NCBI GenBank assembly: GCA_035041965.1
Contig: JAPYMA010000668.1
Location: forward strand, 62,001-126,000
Source of the DNA: Anisakis pegreffii
Taxonomy: Eukaryota; Nematoda; Chromadorea; Rhabditida; Anisakidae
Reading direction: 5' to 3'
DNA: 64,000 nucleotides
Part shown: positions 25,281 to 39,600 of the stretch, piece by piece
Layout: the number at the start of each line of letters is the position of its first letter
How positions within the stretch are numbered: position 1 is the first letter of the stretch
Program-made: the position numbers and the translations under genes
The notes under the pieces: generated by a model
What the model saw: the letters and a program-made list of their open reading frames with translations, nothing else
Told to the model about the DNA's origin: nothing
Databases searched by the model: none

Positions 25281-27165
25281 ATAAAGGAACTACCCACCAA
25301 CCCTATGAAGTTCTTCTCAAAATATTACTGTAGTGCTGCTGCATTTATTTTAATTTTCATTCATTTATTACTTATTGCTTGATCTATGTTTTTCAGTGCG
25401 GTGTTATTCTCTTGTTTCTTTTAAATACTAAGCGTTGTTTGGTCAGAATAATCCAGAATTGTCATAATGTTATATGCAAACGTTTATTATGTGCCTCCCA
25501 TGTGTTTGGTTTCATGGTGCGCATTCATCATGTTGTTTGTTAATCGGAGCGTTCTTGATGTTGTTTACCACTAGAGTTGTGAACTTGCCAGCCAGTCACC
25601 TCATTTTATCCATGAAAGAATGAACTGTTGATTTGTCGACTCAGCCGAATGATTCCCGATCGCACTTGTCTGTCGTGTTGCTATGCTGCACATTCGAATT
25701 TGACGTGAAGAAGTGTGAGAATTGCGATCATTCACGTTGTTTTTCCTCATTGCAGAGAATATCTTCGGATAGACTCTGAACTGATTAATGAATGATTTCG
25801 ACTCATTGTATATTTAACATCTATACATATATTTAACAGCCAGTTTTGGATCTTATATCCTAGTCATCTGGAAAGCCGTATAGTGCTGGCTGTCTGGATA
25901 TAACAGGATATAATTGAGCTGTTTTATGGTTCACTGCTGTGGTCGCAGTGCTGCTACTACTACGTCTACAATCAGATCATCTTATCTCAAATTGTACTAA
26001 TTCAATTATGGCTATGAAGATATTGACCGAAATTATCTACTCTATTGGTAAAGTCTTTCATAATATTTATTATTGTTGTTTTGTTGTTGTTTTTGTTGTC
26101 ATTTATTTGCGTACGTATTCGATTATTAATTCCTTATAAAAATGAAATTGCTGTGTTTTTACCATCTCGAGAGTGTTGTTTCATCGTTGTATTGCTTCGT
26201 CTGTGGAATGCATACTCGAAATGTTTATATAATGTCCATTTTTGTTGAGTTTGATGGTTGTTTTCTTCATTTCGTAATGGATTTCTGATGGTGATCTTGA
26301 TGACGATGGTAGCTAGAGGTTCTCACACCATTCCCACCTTATTCACTGATGAAATTTAGCGTTAAAACGCCTTAAATTCTTGAAATTCGATTCACTTTCA
26401 TATAGGAATTAATGAGACATCAAATAGTAAGAGTTTTTTTCTTCTGGTTGTCAAGCGTATGAAAGAAATTCGTCGTTTTAGGATTTGAGAAGATGACTAA
26501 AATTAGATTATTATGATGAAATGACTGACTAAGCCGTTGCCTCTCCCACGTAATCCAAACGAAAACAACATCGGTGTCAAAACCAAAATGCTTTAAACTC
26601 AAATTCTATCCGTATTCTTGTGTTTGTGATTGATTCTATTGTACGGCAATTTGTCATCAATTGTTCATTTTTTGTGCGCATCTGATTCTGTCATTTTCAA
26701 GAGTTTTTGTTGTTGTCATCGTAATTGAATTGCCTCATCATTGAATTTGTATTGACTGACTGCTATGATCAGTTTATTGCCACCGCTGTTCCTTCTGAAT
26801 TTGATATAATGGTCAAATTTGCGCAAGACAGGAAAGAAACTGAATGAAACGACGGTCATCATCATTGTAAATAAACATGAATAAATTTCTTCGAATTAAT
26901 CGGGGCTCTTTTTCTTAGCGTTATGCATTGTTTTATGGATTTCCATTTGTATAAGGGTGGATTGGAATGAGACTATTAGTGGTGAATGCTAAAATTTCAT
27001 TCAGAACTGACAGTTCAAAAAATTCTGCATTCAATTGCTTATCTCTGGATGATATATCCAAAAACGTGCTTCCAACAAAACATGAAGTGAGGGCTCTGTT
27101 TTTCTGTCGTGAATGATCTACGATCACTTAAGAAAGAAGAGAGACGGAGTAAAAATTTCCGCTAT

Positions 27166-27179
27166 TGATAACGTTATCA
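27166..27179. repeat. 14-bp perfect palindrome
   Basis: TGATAACGTTATCA is self-complementary and contains an inverted pair of GATA-type motifs (TGATAA/TTATCA). Confidence 0.8.
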
Positions 27180-30100
27180 TTGTCATCAATCAGAAAACAT
27201 ACATAATTGATTGTATGTATGCAGTATATCCAACATCTAACTGTCACTATTGTATTAATAAATCTGAAGTTTGCAATTTCCATTGATTGTCATCTCAAAC
27301 ATCTTAATGACCCATCAGTTGCTCCACAGAGTGTCTTTCGGATGACGTTATGGCTGCTCTTTTCTGATTTCATTCATGATTATGTTTATGGTTGAGGTTT
27401 GGCTCTGAATTTTACACTGAAACTTTGGTAGCAGCTTGCTAACGTCGTCACAAATTTTAATTGTTGGTTGTGTTATCAATTTTGTTTTGTTGTCTTCGGA
27501 TGATGGATAAATACTCATCATCAGTACCTCTCCCACTCAATATGTAATTCTATCCCGTATAATCTAATGCCTGATCAAATGGTCTGCTCGTGTTTCATTC
27601 ATTCACATCTCGTTTTATCCTATTCCAATTTTATGTATCCATCTGTCTGCGTCTAACATTTTCTCTCATTCATTTCTGAATTCCTGTTAATGTTCTACTC
27701 TCATCATAGCACTTAAAAATCTCTTTTTAAATCTAGTTTGATCACTTCTTTCAATGCAAAAAGCCTGATGCGATCTCCTTTGAGATGCATACGTATCGTT
27801 TTGCCTCTCCATAAAAACAGTTTCGAGTTTGAGATTCCGGATCCAGTAAGGAGGTTATTCCATTTGCTCAAAACGAATTTGCTATGTTCTCGGATGCGCC
27901 CAACGTAAGATGATCATTGCCTATGTACTAGTAAATATCTTTCCAAAACGGCAAAATTCGAAAATTTTAGCGCAGTTTCAAAGGGATTTGTGAAAAGTTG
28001 CATTGGAGAAGAAAAGTCAAACTATTACAGCCGAGCATTCGGATATCTCAAAATTGGTTGATGCACGAGCACATTTGCTATTATAAGCATATTTATGCAA
28101 TGAAATCTATCTGTGTATGCAGCTCCCCTCTAATGTTTTCTCAATTGTCAGCAAATATCGTCAGTAAAAATATTGTTTTTGATGGCTTATTTTCGCTTTC
28201 AATGATGAAAGAAACGTTCAACTGATATCACCTCTGCCCATAATTCACTCAAATCACTGCCACGTTGACGTTGTTGTTTTTGTTCATCGTCTCGTTTTGT
28301 TTCGAATTGCTCTTTCGTTGACTCGTCGTCATTCATTTCAACCAGCAAAACATGCCGCATACTACTACTACTGTATTTTCAACAACATTCGTGTGCTGTA
28401 TCCTTAATTGTACTGTACTCTACCAAATGCTGCCCATTACCATGAGGGCTTTCATGAACTGATATGATCGTTGTTGCGTGTGTTGAGACAAATTTGAATC
28501 TTACTGTCATCGTGTTTGTTTGGATCTGCAATTGTATAAAGCATTAAGCGAAGATTATCAATACAGACTCATACACCGCACCATCCATTGAACTCCACGC
28601 GTCTTTCCAGTGAGTTTTAACGAATTGTGAATGTTAACTTGCTTGTAAACTTTATCATTATCGGATCTGTTGCTCAGCTCAGACAGCTCTGCTATTAAAG
28701 AAATCTCTGTACTATCGATTTCATACCACTCTGAAGAAGTTGTTCACAAATATGAATTTTCTCATCTCCATACCATCATTACGCGATGCTGCTGCTGTTG
28801 CTTATTTGCCGTAACATATCTATGAGAATAATATTACTCGTATGTGTGACTCTTCCTTTCCATTCAGTACTCAGTATTGAACAGTGTTCATGTGGAATTA
28901 ATTTATACTCCATGATTTGTGAACACTATGTCGTCGTCTTCTCCGAACTGAAACTGTCTAAATTTCAGTTTTATTTCTTTCGTATTCGTTGCTGATCGTT
29001 CAGTTGTCAACTGTACGACGAAGTTATTTTATTATAGCAATGAACGTTGAACGCCACTAGAATGCTAGAATGCGTCCAACATTGTGCAGTTTTTCGATTT
29101 CATGTTAGAGAGGAAAAAATCTATGAATCTCAATTGTTGAAGACGATACATTAGTTGAAAGACGACTGATTTTTGTGACTTCGTGAATTCAGCTTACAGT
29201 TAGCGATGATCTAGAAAAATTTGTGAATATTGTATCTAAATTAGGCTTCATAATAAATTCAATCAGTAGTTAACATATAATATAAAGAATTTGTATCTGT
29301 TCGTTGTATGAACAATGGTAACGGAATGCCCTTTGTGATGTTCGTGTACAGCAATTAATTCACAGTTTATAAACGAAGTATTCGAGCCTTTTAGTCGCAA
29401 TTGAAGTTTGTTTTTTTTTTGAAAACTTAAATGTTCCTTTCAGTACACTTATGAATTCGTCTTATTTTCTATGATATGTATTGCACTTATTTACCTGTTT
29501 TGTTTCATATGTATGAAAGAATTTCCTTTGTATTTTTTTGTTCTTATCGTGTTATGATCAATATTATCATTATCATTGATATTGTGTAATATTTTCGTCT
29601 GTTTGAGCTGAATTACGTTCTGTGTTTCCGTGTACATTGTTTAATGAGTTTAACTTTTTTCTCTGAAAATTCTCTTTTGACTTATGTGCATAAGCACATT
29701 TGATTTCGTTTTTTTTTTGGTTTGCAAAAGTAATTTTTTTTTTGTTCATCACGCTACCATTTCTCTGATGCATAAATAACTGTCAGAATTGATATTATGG
29801 TTTCTGCTGAATGTATATTGCTTTTTATGTCTATTCAACTACCACGTACAGTACTACTACTACCATGCGAACGTTGTTAATAAACGGTTCTTATGAAGAT
29901 TTTGTTTTCTTGTGCATATCGTTAAAGGACATCAACATCATTATACCAACAATCCTGGTATTACTTAAGAGGAAGAATTGATCGCTTCACGAGCTTACTT
30001 CCTAAGGCAGGGAAAGAGTGAGATAGCTCTGTGCTGATCTGATATTATTCACAGATGTGGATATCCGTGGTTGTTGAGAATAAGCATAACACCACAAAAA

Positions 30101-30519
30101 AATAACAGAAGAAGAACAATAGAAGAGCATGACACCAAAATGAGCATGATACCGCAAAAAATGATAATAATAACAGATGCTGGTCTGATGATTTGCCGAG
30201 AGGTGATCAAGCAAGTATTTTAGCGGTTGGAATCGAGATTTCTTTTGCATAAGAGTAAAAGTTTGGCATTTTCAAACTGTAGCTGAAGATTTTTCAAAAA
30301 CACTACACACAAGTGACAGCAGTCTTCCAGTTCATTGTCACTCGTCGGTAGATGCAAATTCAGGGACGAAAGTGTTTCATTTAGACATTTGGTTGAGTGA
30401 TTTTCATTTCAATTATTTTATTTACTGACTCAACTCTGAGTGGTTGATACTGACTGAGGTCCATTTGACCGCACTAACCTACAAAGTACTGGCTGACACT
30501 CGAGTCTGTTCACTTGTGT

Positions 30520-33428
30520 ATGTCTGATAAGAGTGATCGTACCGTTGTACTGCTGAATGAAAAAGATATTGTTGCCGACTGGCGAGTGACTAGAAAACTG
30601 GGTGAGGGTGGATGTGGGGTGGTCTTTGAGGTTTGCTCGTTGGTAGGTTGATTTTATCTTGTAACAGGAAAATGCTTAATCAAGCTGTTACTTTTTGACG
30701 ATCTTCAACTGCAATAGAAGACGACAAATGCAGGAGAGGGCTAGAAATAGTAGAGAATCCATCAAATCTACTTCACTTGAACTCATTTCAGTGATTAGAT
30801 CACTCTCATGTTGAATATTTCTTTAGAAAACCCGGATTATCCAGTAGATTCCTTCGCTGTCACAAGGGGAATTCGTAGCGATGAAGTGACCAGAGATATT
30901 TTAATTTAGATGATTCAATGTAGATAATTGCAATTTAGATAATAAGAAATTCAATTCCTAATGAGAATGAGCAACAACATTAAGGAGACATCGAATTCAG
31001 CACGGCCACGGGGTCGTTTCGCGATGAAAGTCGAATCACGATGCATTGATCGTGACGAGCAGTTGTTACGCGCAGAAGCGGCTGTGCTCAAACGAATGCG
31101 TAACTCCAAACACGGACCACATTTAATAACTGCTGGTTAATTACTCTTATTCTTGTCAAACAACTGCTAAAAACTTGTGTTATCTATCATTTGCAGTTGA
31201 AATTGATTAGTACCCGATCACAATTGAACGACTAATATTCTTTGGTATTTGCTTTTCAAGCGAGTTTTTTTTTTAAGGAAGAGCTCGGAATAACCGAAGC
31301 GATAAGAACTTTTGCATACCTTCTTGTTTTTCATCATCGATTCCTTCCTATGTGACTTGCGATCGACTGCTTTTCTGGAATGCCTTCAAAGGAATTCGAT
31401 CTCACGATTCAATTTCAGGTCGAACTGCTTCGTTCAACTTTCTTCTAATGGAATTGTTAGGAAGATCACTGAATGAGCTTGTTAAAGCTACACCAAAACG
31501 GATGTTTTCGGTGGAAACCGTACTGAAGATTGCTGTACAAACACTTGCAGTGAGTCAAATTGTGTTATCTACATCCTGAATTCAAATGAGAGATAAGGTT
31601 CGTACGATTGGAGCATTATTTCATAAACTCTCGGAAGGTTGTTTCAGGCAATCCGTGAACTACACGAAGTGTTCTTTGTGCATCGTGATGTGAAGCCGGG
31701 CAATTTTGCTATCGGTTTACGCGAAGCCAACACAATATACATATTCGATTTCGGTTTATCAAGACAATATGTGACATTCGATAAGAAGAAACAAAAACTT
31801 TGCATTCGAGAAGCGCGTAAAAGAGCACCGTTCCGAGGCACGGTCCCCTATTGCAGTCTAAATGTGCATCGACACATGGAACAAGGTCGGCACGACGATT
31901 TGATGTGAGTTAGCTGATAAGATCTCCATTTTCAAAGATCAACATTTTCATATATTCATGAGCTCGTCTGGGCCTAACAGGGTTTTCTGTTGTTTTAACA
32001 CGGTTTTCATTCTTTTCCTTGCTGCTGTAATCGCTCTCATAGCTTTTATCATCAAAAGTGTTCTCTTCAGTTAATTTCTCATTCATTTCACTCAACAATT
32101 AAAGTCAAATTCTCATTCTATCGAATACACTCTGTAATTGATCGTTTGACTGCTGAGCAATAATATTCGATTGCTGTATTGTTGACTTCGGCTGTCAACA
32201 CTCGTCAACTTATCAATTAAATAGTATATGCCACAGAATGAGAAGTTTACTCGAACTGTGAAGTGAAATGAAACGAAGTGAATGAGAAAAAATCATCAAG
32301 AAAACGATACTCGCATGTATTAGCTATGAGAGTGAATACAACACGTCTGAAAAGAATGAGAATTCATCTATATCAGTATGAAATGAGCGTGTCACAGACA
32401 ATAGCTTCTCATGCAATCATAATCGATTGCAATAATGAGCAAACAATGGTTCAGGACAGTGGTTCTCTTAAGGATTGATATTACCCGTTTGGAGTAATTT
32501 AAGAGTGTCGGGGGGGGGGGGGTAACGTTGGCTTGTCAGATCATCAAAAGAGGTAATGGAGCGCCCGAACATGAGAACCACTGAACTGCGGTGTCATTTT
32601 ATATCGTTGCCAAAGTGTGTTCACCAATTCAGTTCAATGATGTATATGCTAGTCGAATTTGTCTCTGGCTCATTACCATGGAAAGGCTTACATCGCAAGG
32701 AAACGGCAGCCATAAAGGAAACAATTAGTTCAAAGCGATTACTCCAGGTTGTTTAGCGATAATTTTCCAGGCAATTTACCATGCACACAATGTCCATTGC
32801 ATTATTCATGAGCGCCGGCCGCTCTTCGGAGACCCCACTCATTAGATTTTTTTCACTAAGCAATCAAGACTTAATAAGTAGGCTCCTTCTGAAAATGTTG
32901 TTGTTGGAATGTTGAAAACGTTGTTGATCTATAACGCTATGGTTTTGATCATCGATTCAAATGCTTAGGTGATTACTTGAGGTAATGCAAACATTTATAC
33001 GAGTTAATCCAAGAGAATTAGCAAGGGATTTGAATGGATCAATCCTTAAAACTGATCGCTACACGCGAGATTTCGACTAATCCATTATCCATATCATACA
33101 ATCATTTCACGTTGATGTTCAGGGATGTCCGAAGCAATTCGCCGATATATTCGACTATCTGTCAATGTTGAATTATTTGAATCGTCCAGACTATGATATG
33201 ATCGCAAGGAACTTCGAGTCAGCGATGCGTAAACGAAACATCAACAAGGATGCACCGATCGAGTGGAATAGTGATCAGGTTGAACGAAGCGTTGTCGTTC
33301 ATACAAGCAAAGCGATGAGTGAAACGAAAGCAGTGGCCGATCACGATCACACCACAGTCGACGACCCAACTAATCCGAGACACCCGATCCAACCGTACCG
33401 CAAACAGCTCATGAACGTTGCAGCATGA
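30520..33428 (+). CDS. Tau-tubulin kinase-like protein kinase (CK1 superfamily)
   Basis: Six exons give about 360 aa: 30520-30642, 30985-31135, 31419-31549, 31648-31904, 32633-32747, 33123-33428 (TGA). Family marks: G-loop KLGEGGCGVVFEV (residues ~26-38), AMKVE with the catalytic Lys ~56, HRDVKPGNFAIG (Asp ~149), IFDFGLSRQY (Asp ~169), FRGTVPYCSLNVH, GRHDDL and MMYMLVEFVSGSLPWK. The last three match TTBK (FRGTVRYAS.NAH, GRHDDLWS..YMLVEF) rather than classical CK1. Catalytic residues are intact, so it should be active. Nematodes carry an expanded set of such kinases, many of them sperm-enriched, so I give no gene symbol. The C-terminal tail after the kinase fold is short (about 70 residues), hydrophilic and without a visible domain. 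The start of exon 2 is uncertain: 30985 (after TTAAG) joins in frame, whereas the CAG ending at 31000 would need an unseen phase-1 exon. A mobile element fills most of intron 4. Confidence 0.88.
31980..32583 (-). mobile_element. Fold-back hAT-like MITE, copy 1 (one end lost)
   Basis: Read on the minus strand this matches copy 2 (59674-60295) along nearly its whole length, with scattered substitutions. The terminal sequence TGAGAACCACTG (32572-32583) is the reverse complement of CAGTGGTTCTCA, the same terminal inverted repeat as copy 2. At the other end the similarity stops near 31980 and no terminal repeat is seen, so that end is truncated or replaced. The interior carries complementary arms. 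It lies in intron 4 (31905-32632) of the TTBK-like gene, ending about 49 bp before the acceptor. It contains a G13 run (32510-32522). No transposase is encoded. Confidence 0.85.
32510..32522 (+). repeat. Poly-G tract (13 G)
   Basis: Thirteen consecutive guanines inside mobile-element copy 1. The matching place in copy 2 is an interrupted C/T-rich stretch (CTCTCTCCCCTCGACACC) on the + strand, so the pure run arose or expanded in copy 1. Confidence 0.95.
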
Positions 33429-36400
33429 CTGAATTGATCTTGTAACTTCACTGAATGAAGATTTCACAGATCCGCTGGCCATTTAAAAGAATTCATATTT
33501 ATGCGATAAGACGACGAAGGGTATCAGATCGAGACGAAGAGATGTGACTACATGGATTCTGCCAGTTGATAGGATGCGCAGGATTTTTCTCTTGCTTGAT
33601 AAATTTGCGCAAATGATCTGCTCAAAATGGATTATCTCAATCCCCTTTCATATGTATGTTTTATTCATAAAACGCACTCACTATCACGAATATACTCTGA
33701 AGATGTCATTATATTCCTGTTCGAGATTCAGTTCGTTGATTATGTCCTTAGATTCGATATTTCGTTTCAATTTTGAAATTAAAACTTCGTTGCGTTCTTG
33801 TACAAATATTACGCTCTGTTTGCTTATTCAATTATTAGAGAAAGTGATCGAAAGACTGGTATGGATCATATGTGGAAACATTATGGAGAGAAAAAGAACG
33901 AAAGAAGCGTCTAGAATGCGACGTGAGGAAGAAAATCTCTGCAGTTAGCGCTGAGAATTTCAGTTTAATTGAAAGAAAAATTTTTGGAAATTCTCTCCAT
34001 TCCTCTTTGTATTCATTGTTTCATTTACGAATAACCGATATTAAATTTTTTTGTTTGAATATAGTCACGTAAATCCTTTGATTTATGATTCGTTCAATAG
34101 ACACGTTATGAAATTTCAGTGAATTCGCATTCTATCAACCAATTTGCTGAAGTTATTTCTTCGCGTTAATTCTATTTATGTATCGATTCCACACGCATTT
34201 ACTGGTATCTTTCGTTAAGGATATATGTGGTGAAATATTATAGATGTATGAAATTCATCCACTTGTTTATTCATGAATTTGTATGTGATCGTGAACAATT
34301 TTATATGTTTTTCCTGTTGATCGCTTTTTTCTACCAAATTCATGTCATCGTAAATTTATTCAAACGCCTTTTGCGTGATAATTGACGCGAGGAATTGTGA
34401 TAGTAACGACGTTAATTAAAGCGGCGATCACGATGATAATAATAATGATATTGACGTGAATGATTATGATGTGGATATGAGCATGCATAAATATTGATGG
34501 AGCATTTCGTGAGCCGTCTTGACAGCTCGTGTTTCGCGTCCAATTCGTGTCTTACCTCGATGTCGTCTGATAAAATAATCGATTGGGTGCTTTTTGCTAA
34601 TTCAATACAGACAGCTTTTTGTGACTAGTAGACTGAAAATTCAATTAAGCAAGCAGCAAGTCTGCGCGATGAACATTCAAACAGCAGATTTTTTTGGGAG
34701 AAATTCTTATTTAGTGTCTCCAGATCTTTCTGAGAATGTGTTATCAAGATTCGATCGCCACACAATAAGTAAATTAGGAACACAAAAACGTGACTGACCA
34801 TCAGCACAGAGACATCAGCTGCGCTCATTACATCATTCATGGCTAACAAAACAACAAGTTGCCATGTCATCTTCTAATGACAAAGTAGTCAGAGTATCGT
34901 GTGGAAGGATGGAAATCTGTTGAGATGCATCCATCGTTTCATTGCTGATGGAGAAAGTGCATCAGAAATACTTGGATATGTAGGCAGTGTGAAGTCAAAG
35001 CAAATAGATCGAATTGTTTCAAGTCAGTAACTGAATCTTTTCCTAGAAATGCACGCATTTCGTTGAACATATAACCAAAAACTGCCTATGTTAATGGCAG
35101 TCTTCAGTATTAGCAGTGAAAAATAATCGTCAGTCATTATCAAATTTCAATTGCATCACTTCTGTTGACTTATACGAACGTATGACTAATATTCAAAGGA
35201 ACATTCAAGCAAACCTAAATTTGCTCGTTATTTGCATAAGCTTCCTCCTTAAATGCACACATCCAAATACAAGTAAGTCAGACACTGGCATGTGTATAGC
35301 CAAATAGTATGACAAGACTGATTAGCTCACATTTATCCACTATAACCAAAGCATCAAATATGCTTCCATCGATCTCATTCTCATTCCCATTCTCATGATT
35401 AAGCTGCTTGTTTCGAGCATCAATCGCGCCGTTACCGTTAAAGCATGCTATTAATTCGCCGACTACTAACATTTTCATTGTGCCGAATCCAAGCAAGCAG
35501 TTCTCATTCACTCATTACAGAGCAAACATCAAATACATTACTAGTTTGGCCAGTCATTCGCTTATTCTTCTGTTTGCTAAACTCAAACTTACACCTGCCG
35601 CCAATTCAACTTGGAGAATTCTCTGCGAATTCACTTCAGTGTTTTCAAAATTTTCAATTCATTTGGATGTTTGCATTCATTGTTACGACTAGAAACGTTC
35701 CATTATTTTCCATGCTACTAGAGCGCATTTATTTGCCGCATCCGCATTTAATTTTTCCTTCGTTGTGTACATACAATCAGATGTTTCACTCAATTTGAAT
35801 TCTGCTTCAATTATTGTAAAATTCAGTCGCTCAAAACCATTTCTTCGAATCCACTAGCTCGTATGAAGTTGTGTGGGAACTATTCAAAATTGCTGATTAA
35901 TATCTTTTTATCACATCCATTGCATCAAACATTCTTATCCGAATCGATTTTTGGACGTAAGTGAGTTAGTTGATAACTGCTAAATAAAGAAGTGCCAATG
36001 CAAGAAGTACCTCTCCTTTTCAGTTGCTTTCGTTCTGAAAATCTGGGAAGTGAACAGCAGCATCCGTATGCTCAAAGTACGTTTTGCAATATGCATTCCC
36101 AACTCTTAAAAGAGCATTATTCTCGTTTTTGAATGTGGCTTCAAAAAAAAAAATTGTTTTGAGGATCTGAATGCAAACAAATGAGTTCATGACGCAATCC
36201 GTGAGCTTTTATTCGAACATGTTCTTTTTCTAGGCAACGTTTTAGCAAATTTGAGTTTCTTCTGTCTGTGTGCAAAACTGCCATTTTGCAAGTTCCACTC
36301 TAGACAGATTCAGCTAGCAGCGTGCAGTAATCAAAAAGTACGAATGAAAGTGCTTGATGTTCTTGTGGAATAGTTCAGTTTTGATTATTCTGAGCGATTG

Positions 36401-36639
36401 TCTGAAAATTTCTTTCATAATTTTGAAATTCTGTTTTTTTTGATGCATCAAAATTTCTGAAAATGTCAACATTTACTTGGTGAGAGAGAGTATAAGTTAA
36501 AAGGGAGAACCTCAAAGATACAAACATCTCTTGCATGCGAATATATTCTGATTTGAATGCTTTTGTTCTGGTGCAATTTCTTTTCATGAATTCGAGAATA
36601 TTCATTTTCGTGAATTATTCACTTTCTTGGAACGCATTC

Positions 36640-36671
36640 ACATTTGAAGAAATTCGAATTTCTTCAAATGT
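36640..36671. repeat. Perfect 32-bp palindrome
   Basis: The 16-base half ACATTTGAAGAAATTC is followed immediately by its exact reverse complement, centred on TTCGAA, with no spacer. The outer 11 bases ACATTTGAAGA recur once more, in direct orientation, at 36750-36760. Confidence 0.95.
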
Positions 36672-39600
36672 CGTGCCAACTTCACGTCTTGGAGGAAATA
36701 AGAAACTTCTCAAGGGTATATTCATCATCAATCACACAAACTACTGATTACATTTGAAGACGTGTTGCATCCGGCACTGCTTCGATTCTGCCTCTGTTCA
36801 CTTCTCTGCCCGTTTCACCTGGTGGTCTCTGAGGACGTAGATACGAAGCGTGTTCATTTCAAAGCGTTCTTCAGCAACTAAAAACTCCATTGGCTAAACT
36901 AAAACACGCTTTTACTTTCGCTACTCAACATTAAAGACTTCTTGCGTGTCGCAGAGTTGACGAAATCTTTCGTTTTTTTTTCAAATTAAACACAACTTCA
37001 AGTGGCTTCATAATGCATCTTGATTAGCATTTCGAGAGAAATTTTCTGCAAAATTTAAAATAATGCATTACAGCAAACCTTAGGGATTCCTAATGATCAT
37101 CCAACGACATCCATAATGATCTCTTAACAACCAGGTGATGTCTATTTGAAATTCAGTTTTTCAACCAAATTTCCAATTTTTTTCCCACATTTACATTTTC
37201 ATTGCGATAATGCCACAATTTCCAAACGAATCGTTGCTATAACTTCACCACAAGCTAGCAGTACTTATGTAATATAGCTGGAAAAATACTTACAATTAGT
37301 TATTTGTTGAATAGATTTGCAAATCTTTACCAAATACTACTTTTACCCGAAAAACAAGCAATTGGATTAGAGGATTGCGAATTTTTCTTTTGGAAACCAA
37401 AAGCGAAATGGGGCCAGTTGGTGAGATTAGGAGAGATGGAAAAAATGCGAAAAATTGCGAAGAAAAATGCTGTGAAGTCTCATTTCATTGCATTGTTGCA
37501 GAGTTTCATTGGTGTTCACTTTTGCAGAAACAATCAAAATAACTGAAATGATACCCAACTCGACACTCATACAATTGCAACATATGTCAGTCAATTCGAT
37601 ATCGCATTTCCATTTGAATGAATGTTTTGAATGGAACACACTATGAAAATTTAATTTCAGCAACTGAATGAGACATAACTCACTATGAGCAACTTTTTAG
37701 CCCGCACAGAATTTATTGTCCTGTGGACCTGAAAGAATTCAATCTGAAACATCTGGAACGTTCCTCGATTAATCGCAGTGATTACCTTATCATGAGCAAT
37801 CTTTTAGAATGTTTACATATCATTAACTGATAAGACGTTATCAATGCTAAATCCAATCGTTATGAATGAATAGCGTTCGAACGACTCAGGTCTCTCACCT
37901 CTGATGATTATAGGCAGTAATAACAGGTGAAAGTCATACGTCTTTCATCGCCAATATCTCAGCGATTTCAGTCGAAGATCGGCCAAAGGTAACCTCATAT
38001 TTCGATTTTGCATTAGTCGTTCACGATTGAGAATATACGAATAGGTCCAAAGCAGCACTCCGTCGGTATGTAGTCCGCTCATAGTTGTTCCACACTTCGA
38101 GAGTAATTCGAAATCAATCGGACTTGTAAGGCATTAAACAAAAAACGAGTGCCGCATTTAAAGTAGAAGCATTTGAGAAAAGAAGTCACTACTATTTCCT
38201 CCAATGCAACTACATTTCACGCTGTACGTTCAAACGAATTCATCTGTTGCCTAATTATTGGATTTCAAATTCAGAATTTACCGTTTACTCGGTTTCTATT
38301 GGGAAGTTGTACCAATTACTGCTGCATTACGTAACCCCACCAGCGGTCTGAGCAGAGCTGGTTTTGAGTCATTTTTTCGCAGATTTGGACACTGTCATTT
38401 TCGTCATTCAGATCAGGAGAGAAGGAAAATTTTTGTCCATATGGTTCTGATTATCAGGAAATAAGACGAGAATGATGAGCTCATACAAACAGCCATTTCA
38501 GTTCGATTCTAGCTGCACAAAATCAATTTGAGGACAAACCGGCTGGTTGAGATCACTAAAGTCAAGTGCTCAGTCATCTAGACTGCAAATATAGGACACC
38601 AAATGCTTCTGCGCATACTCATTCAAACGCACGAACATGATAGAAACCATAATGATGCGATGTCGCGTAATACCATAATGTCGATTCACGTCGATTCATT
38701 TTGTCGTTTCGTTTCATTTTCGCGATTTCGATTTCCCAAGAGGCGAAATTTTTCCCGAACGATCTCATTCTGGTCTTTACACTGACTGTGGAACAAGTCG
38801 ATACACATTCATTCATTTATTGTGCTTCTTCAGTCAGCCTAACAAAGAAACCCTCATTAGCAATAGAAAACCAATCGAACTAATTTATCTCTAATGTTAT
38901 TCACATACAAATGAACGTTTGCATTGTTATTTTATTTCATGTGATCTGCTTTGGTGATGAATTCCATTCGAACCAATTTCTCTGACTGGCATTTTTTTTC
39001 GGTTTCTACGTTAGTGGCGATTAGCAAAAGTGAAATTGAGAGAAGTATTTCACATAAAAGTGCATTTCGTTTCGCAGATGATAAGTGAGTGTTCAGCTGC
39101 TCGGTGCTATGCACCAGAAATGTATGCGAGAGCAACCGAAACAGCAACAGCAGCAGTAGCACTTCCTTATAAAAAATACGAATTCGTTTGCTTAGCGATG
39201 GTTTATCATGCATTATTCGAGAGTGCAGTGTGCCACTGACTATACATTAGTGCAGATGTGCACTGAATGATGAAAATAACTGCAAAAGGACAATCATCGA
39301 GAAACGTCGTTCACTAATCGCTCTTCTTGTCTTCCGACTGAACAGCAAAAAAAAACACATCATAAACCTTGAATAATGGAAATAATGCATTTTTTTGCAG
39401 CAATGCTGATATCCTTATATGTATCATTGTTCAATTTGTTGCATGCTCTCTCTCTCTCTTTGGATCGAATTTGAGTGCATTTACTCGATGCGATCGAGCA
39501 GCCTTCAAAATTCTTTTCGGCACGGATAGCAAGTTCAGTTTTATGAGTTCTCGAACAAGACAAATATCACGCTGACGTAATATGATCTATCAGAATCATT

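Larger units (their letters stand above)
24821..30519. other. Intergenic stretch between NLK and the TTBK-like gene
   Basis: No recognisable gene on either strand. It starts with the NLK 3' UTR; no clear AATAAA was seen within the first few hundred bases after the stop. It contains a (CTAC)5 microsatellite at 25261-25280, a 14-bp perfect palindrome at 27166-27179, and paired AATAAA motifs in the stretch around 26871-26887 that are too far from NLK to assign. Open frames here are short, and their translations are low-complexity. Confidence 0.6.

Noticed and set aside
31910..32098. Minus-strand open frame with a twin at 60163-60354
   Set aside because: Both are readings of the two MITE copies; not independent genes.
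33544..33948. 134-codon + frame after the TTBK-like stop
   Set aside because: Ile/Ser/Arg-rich translation without a domain; probably 3' UTR or intergenic.
38511..38535. GTTCGATTC resembling a tRNA B box
   Set aside because: No matching A box, acceptor stem or T stem around it; no tRNA found anywhere in the window.
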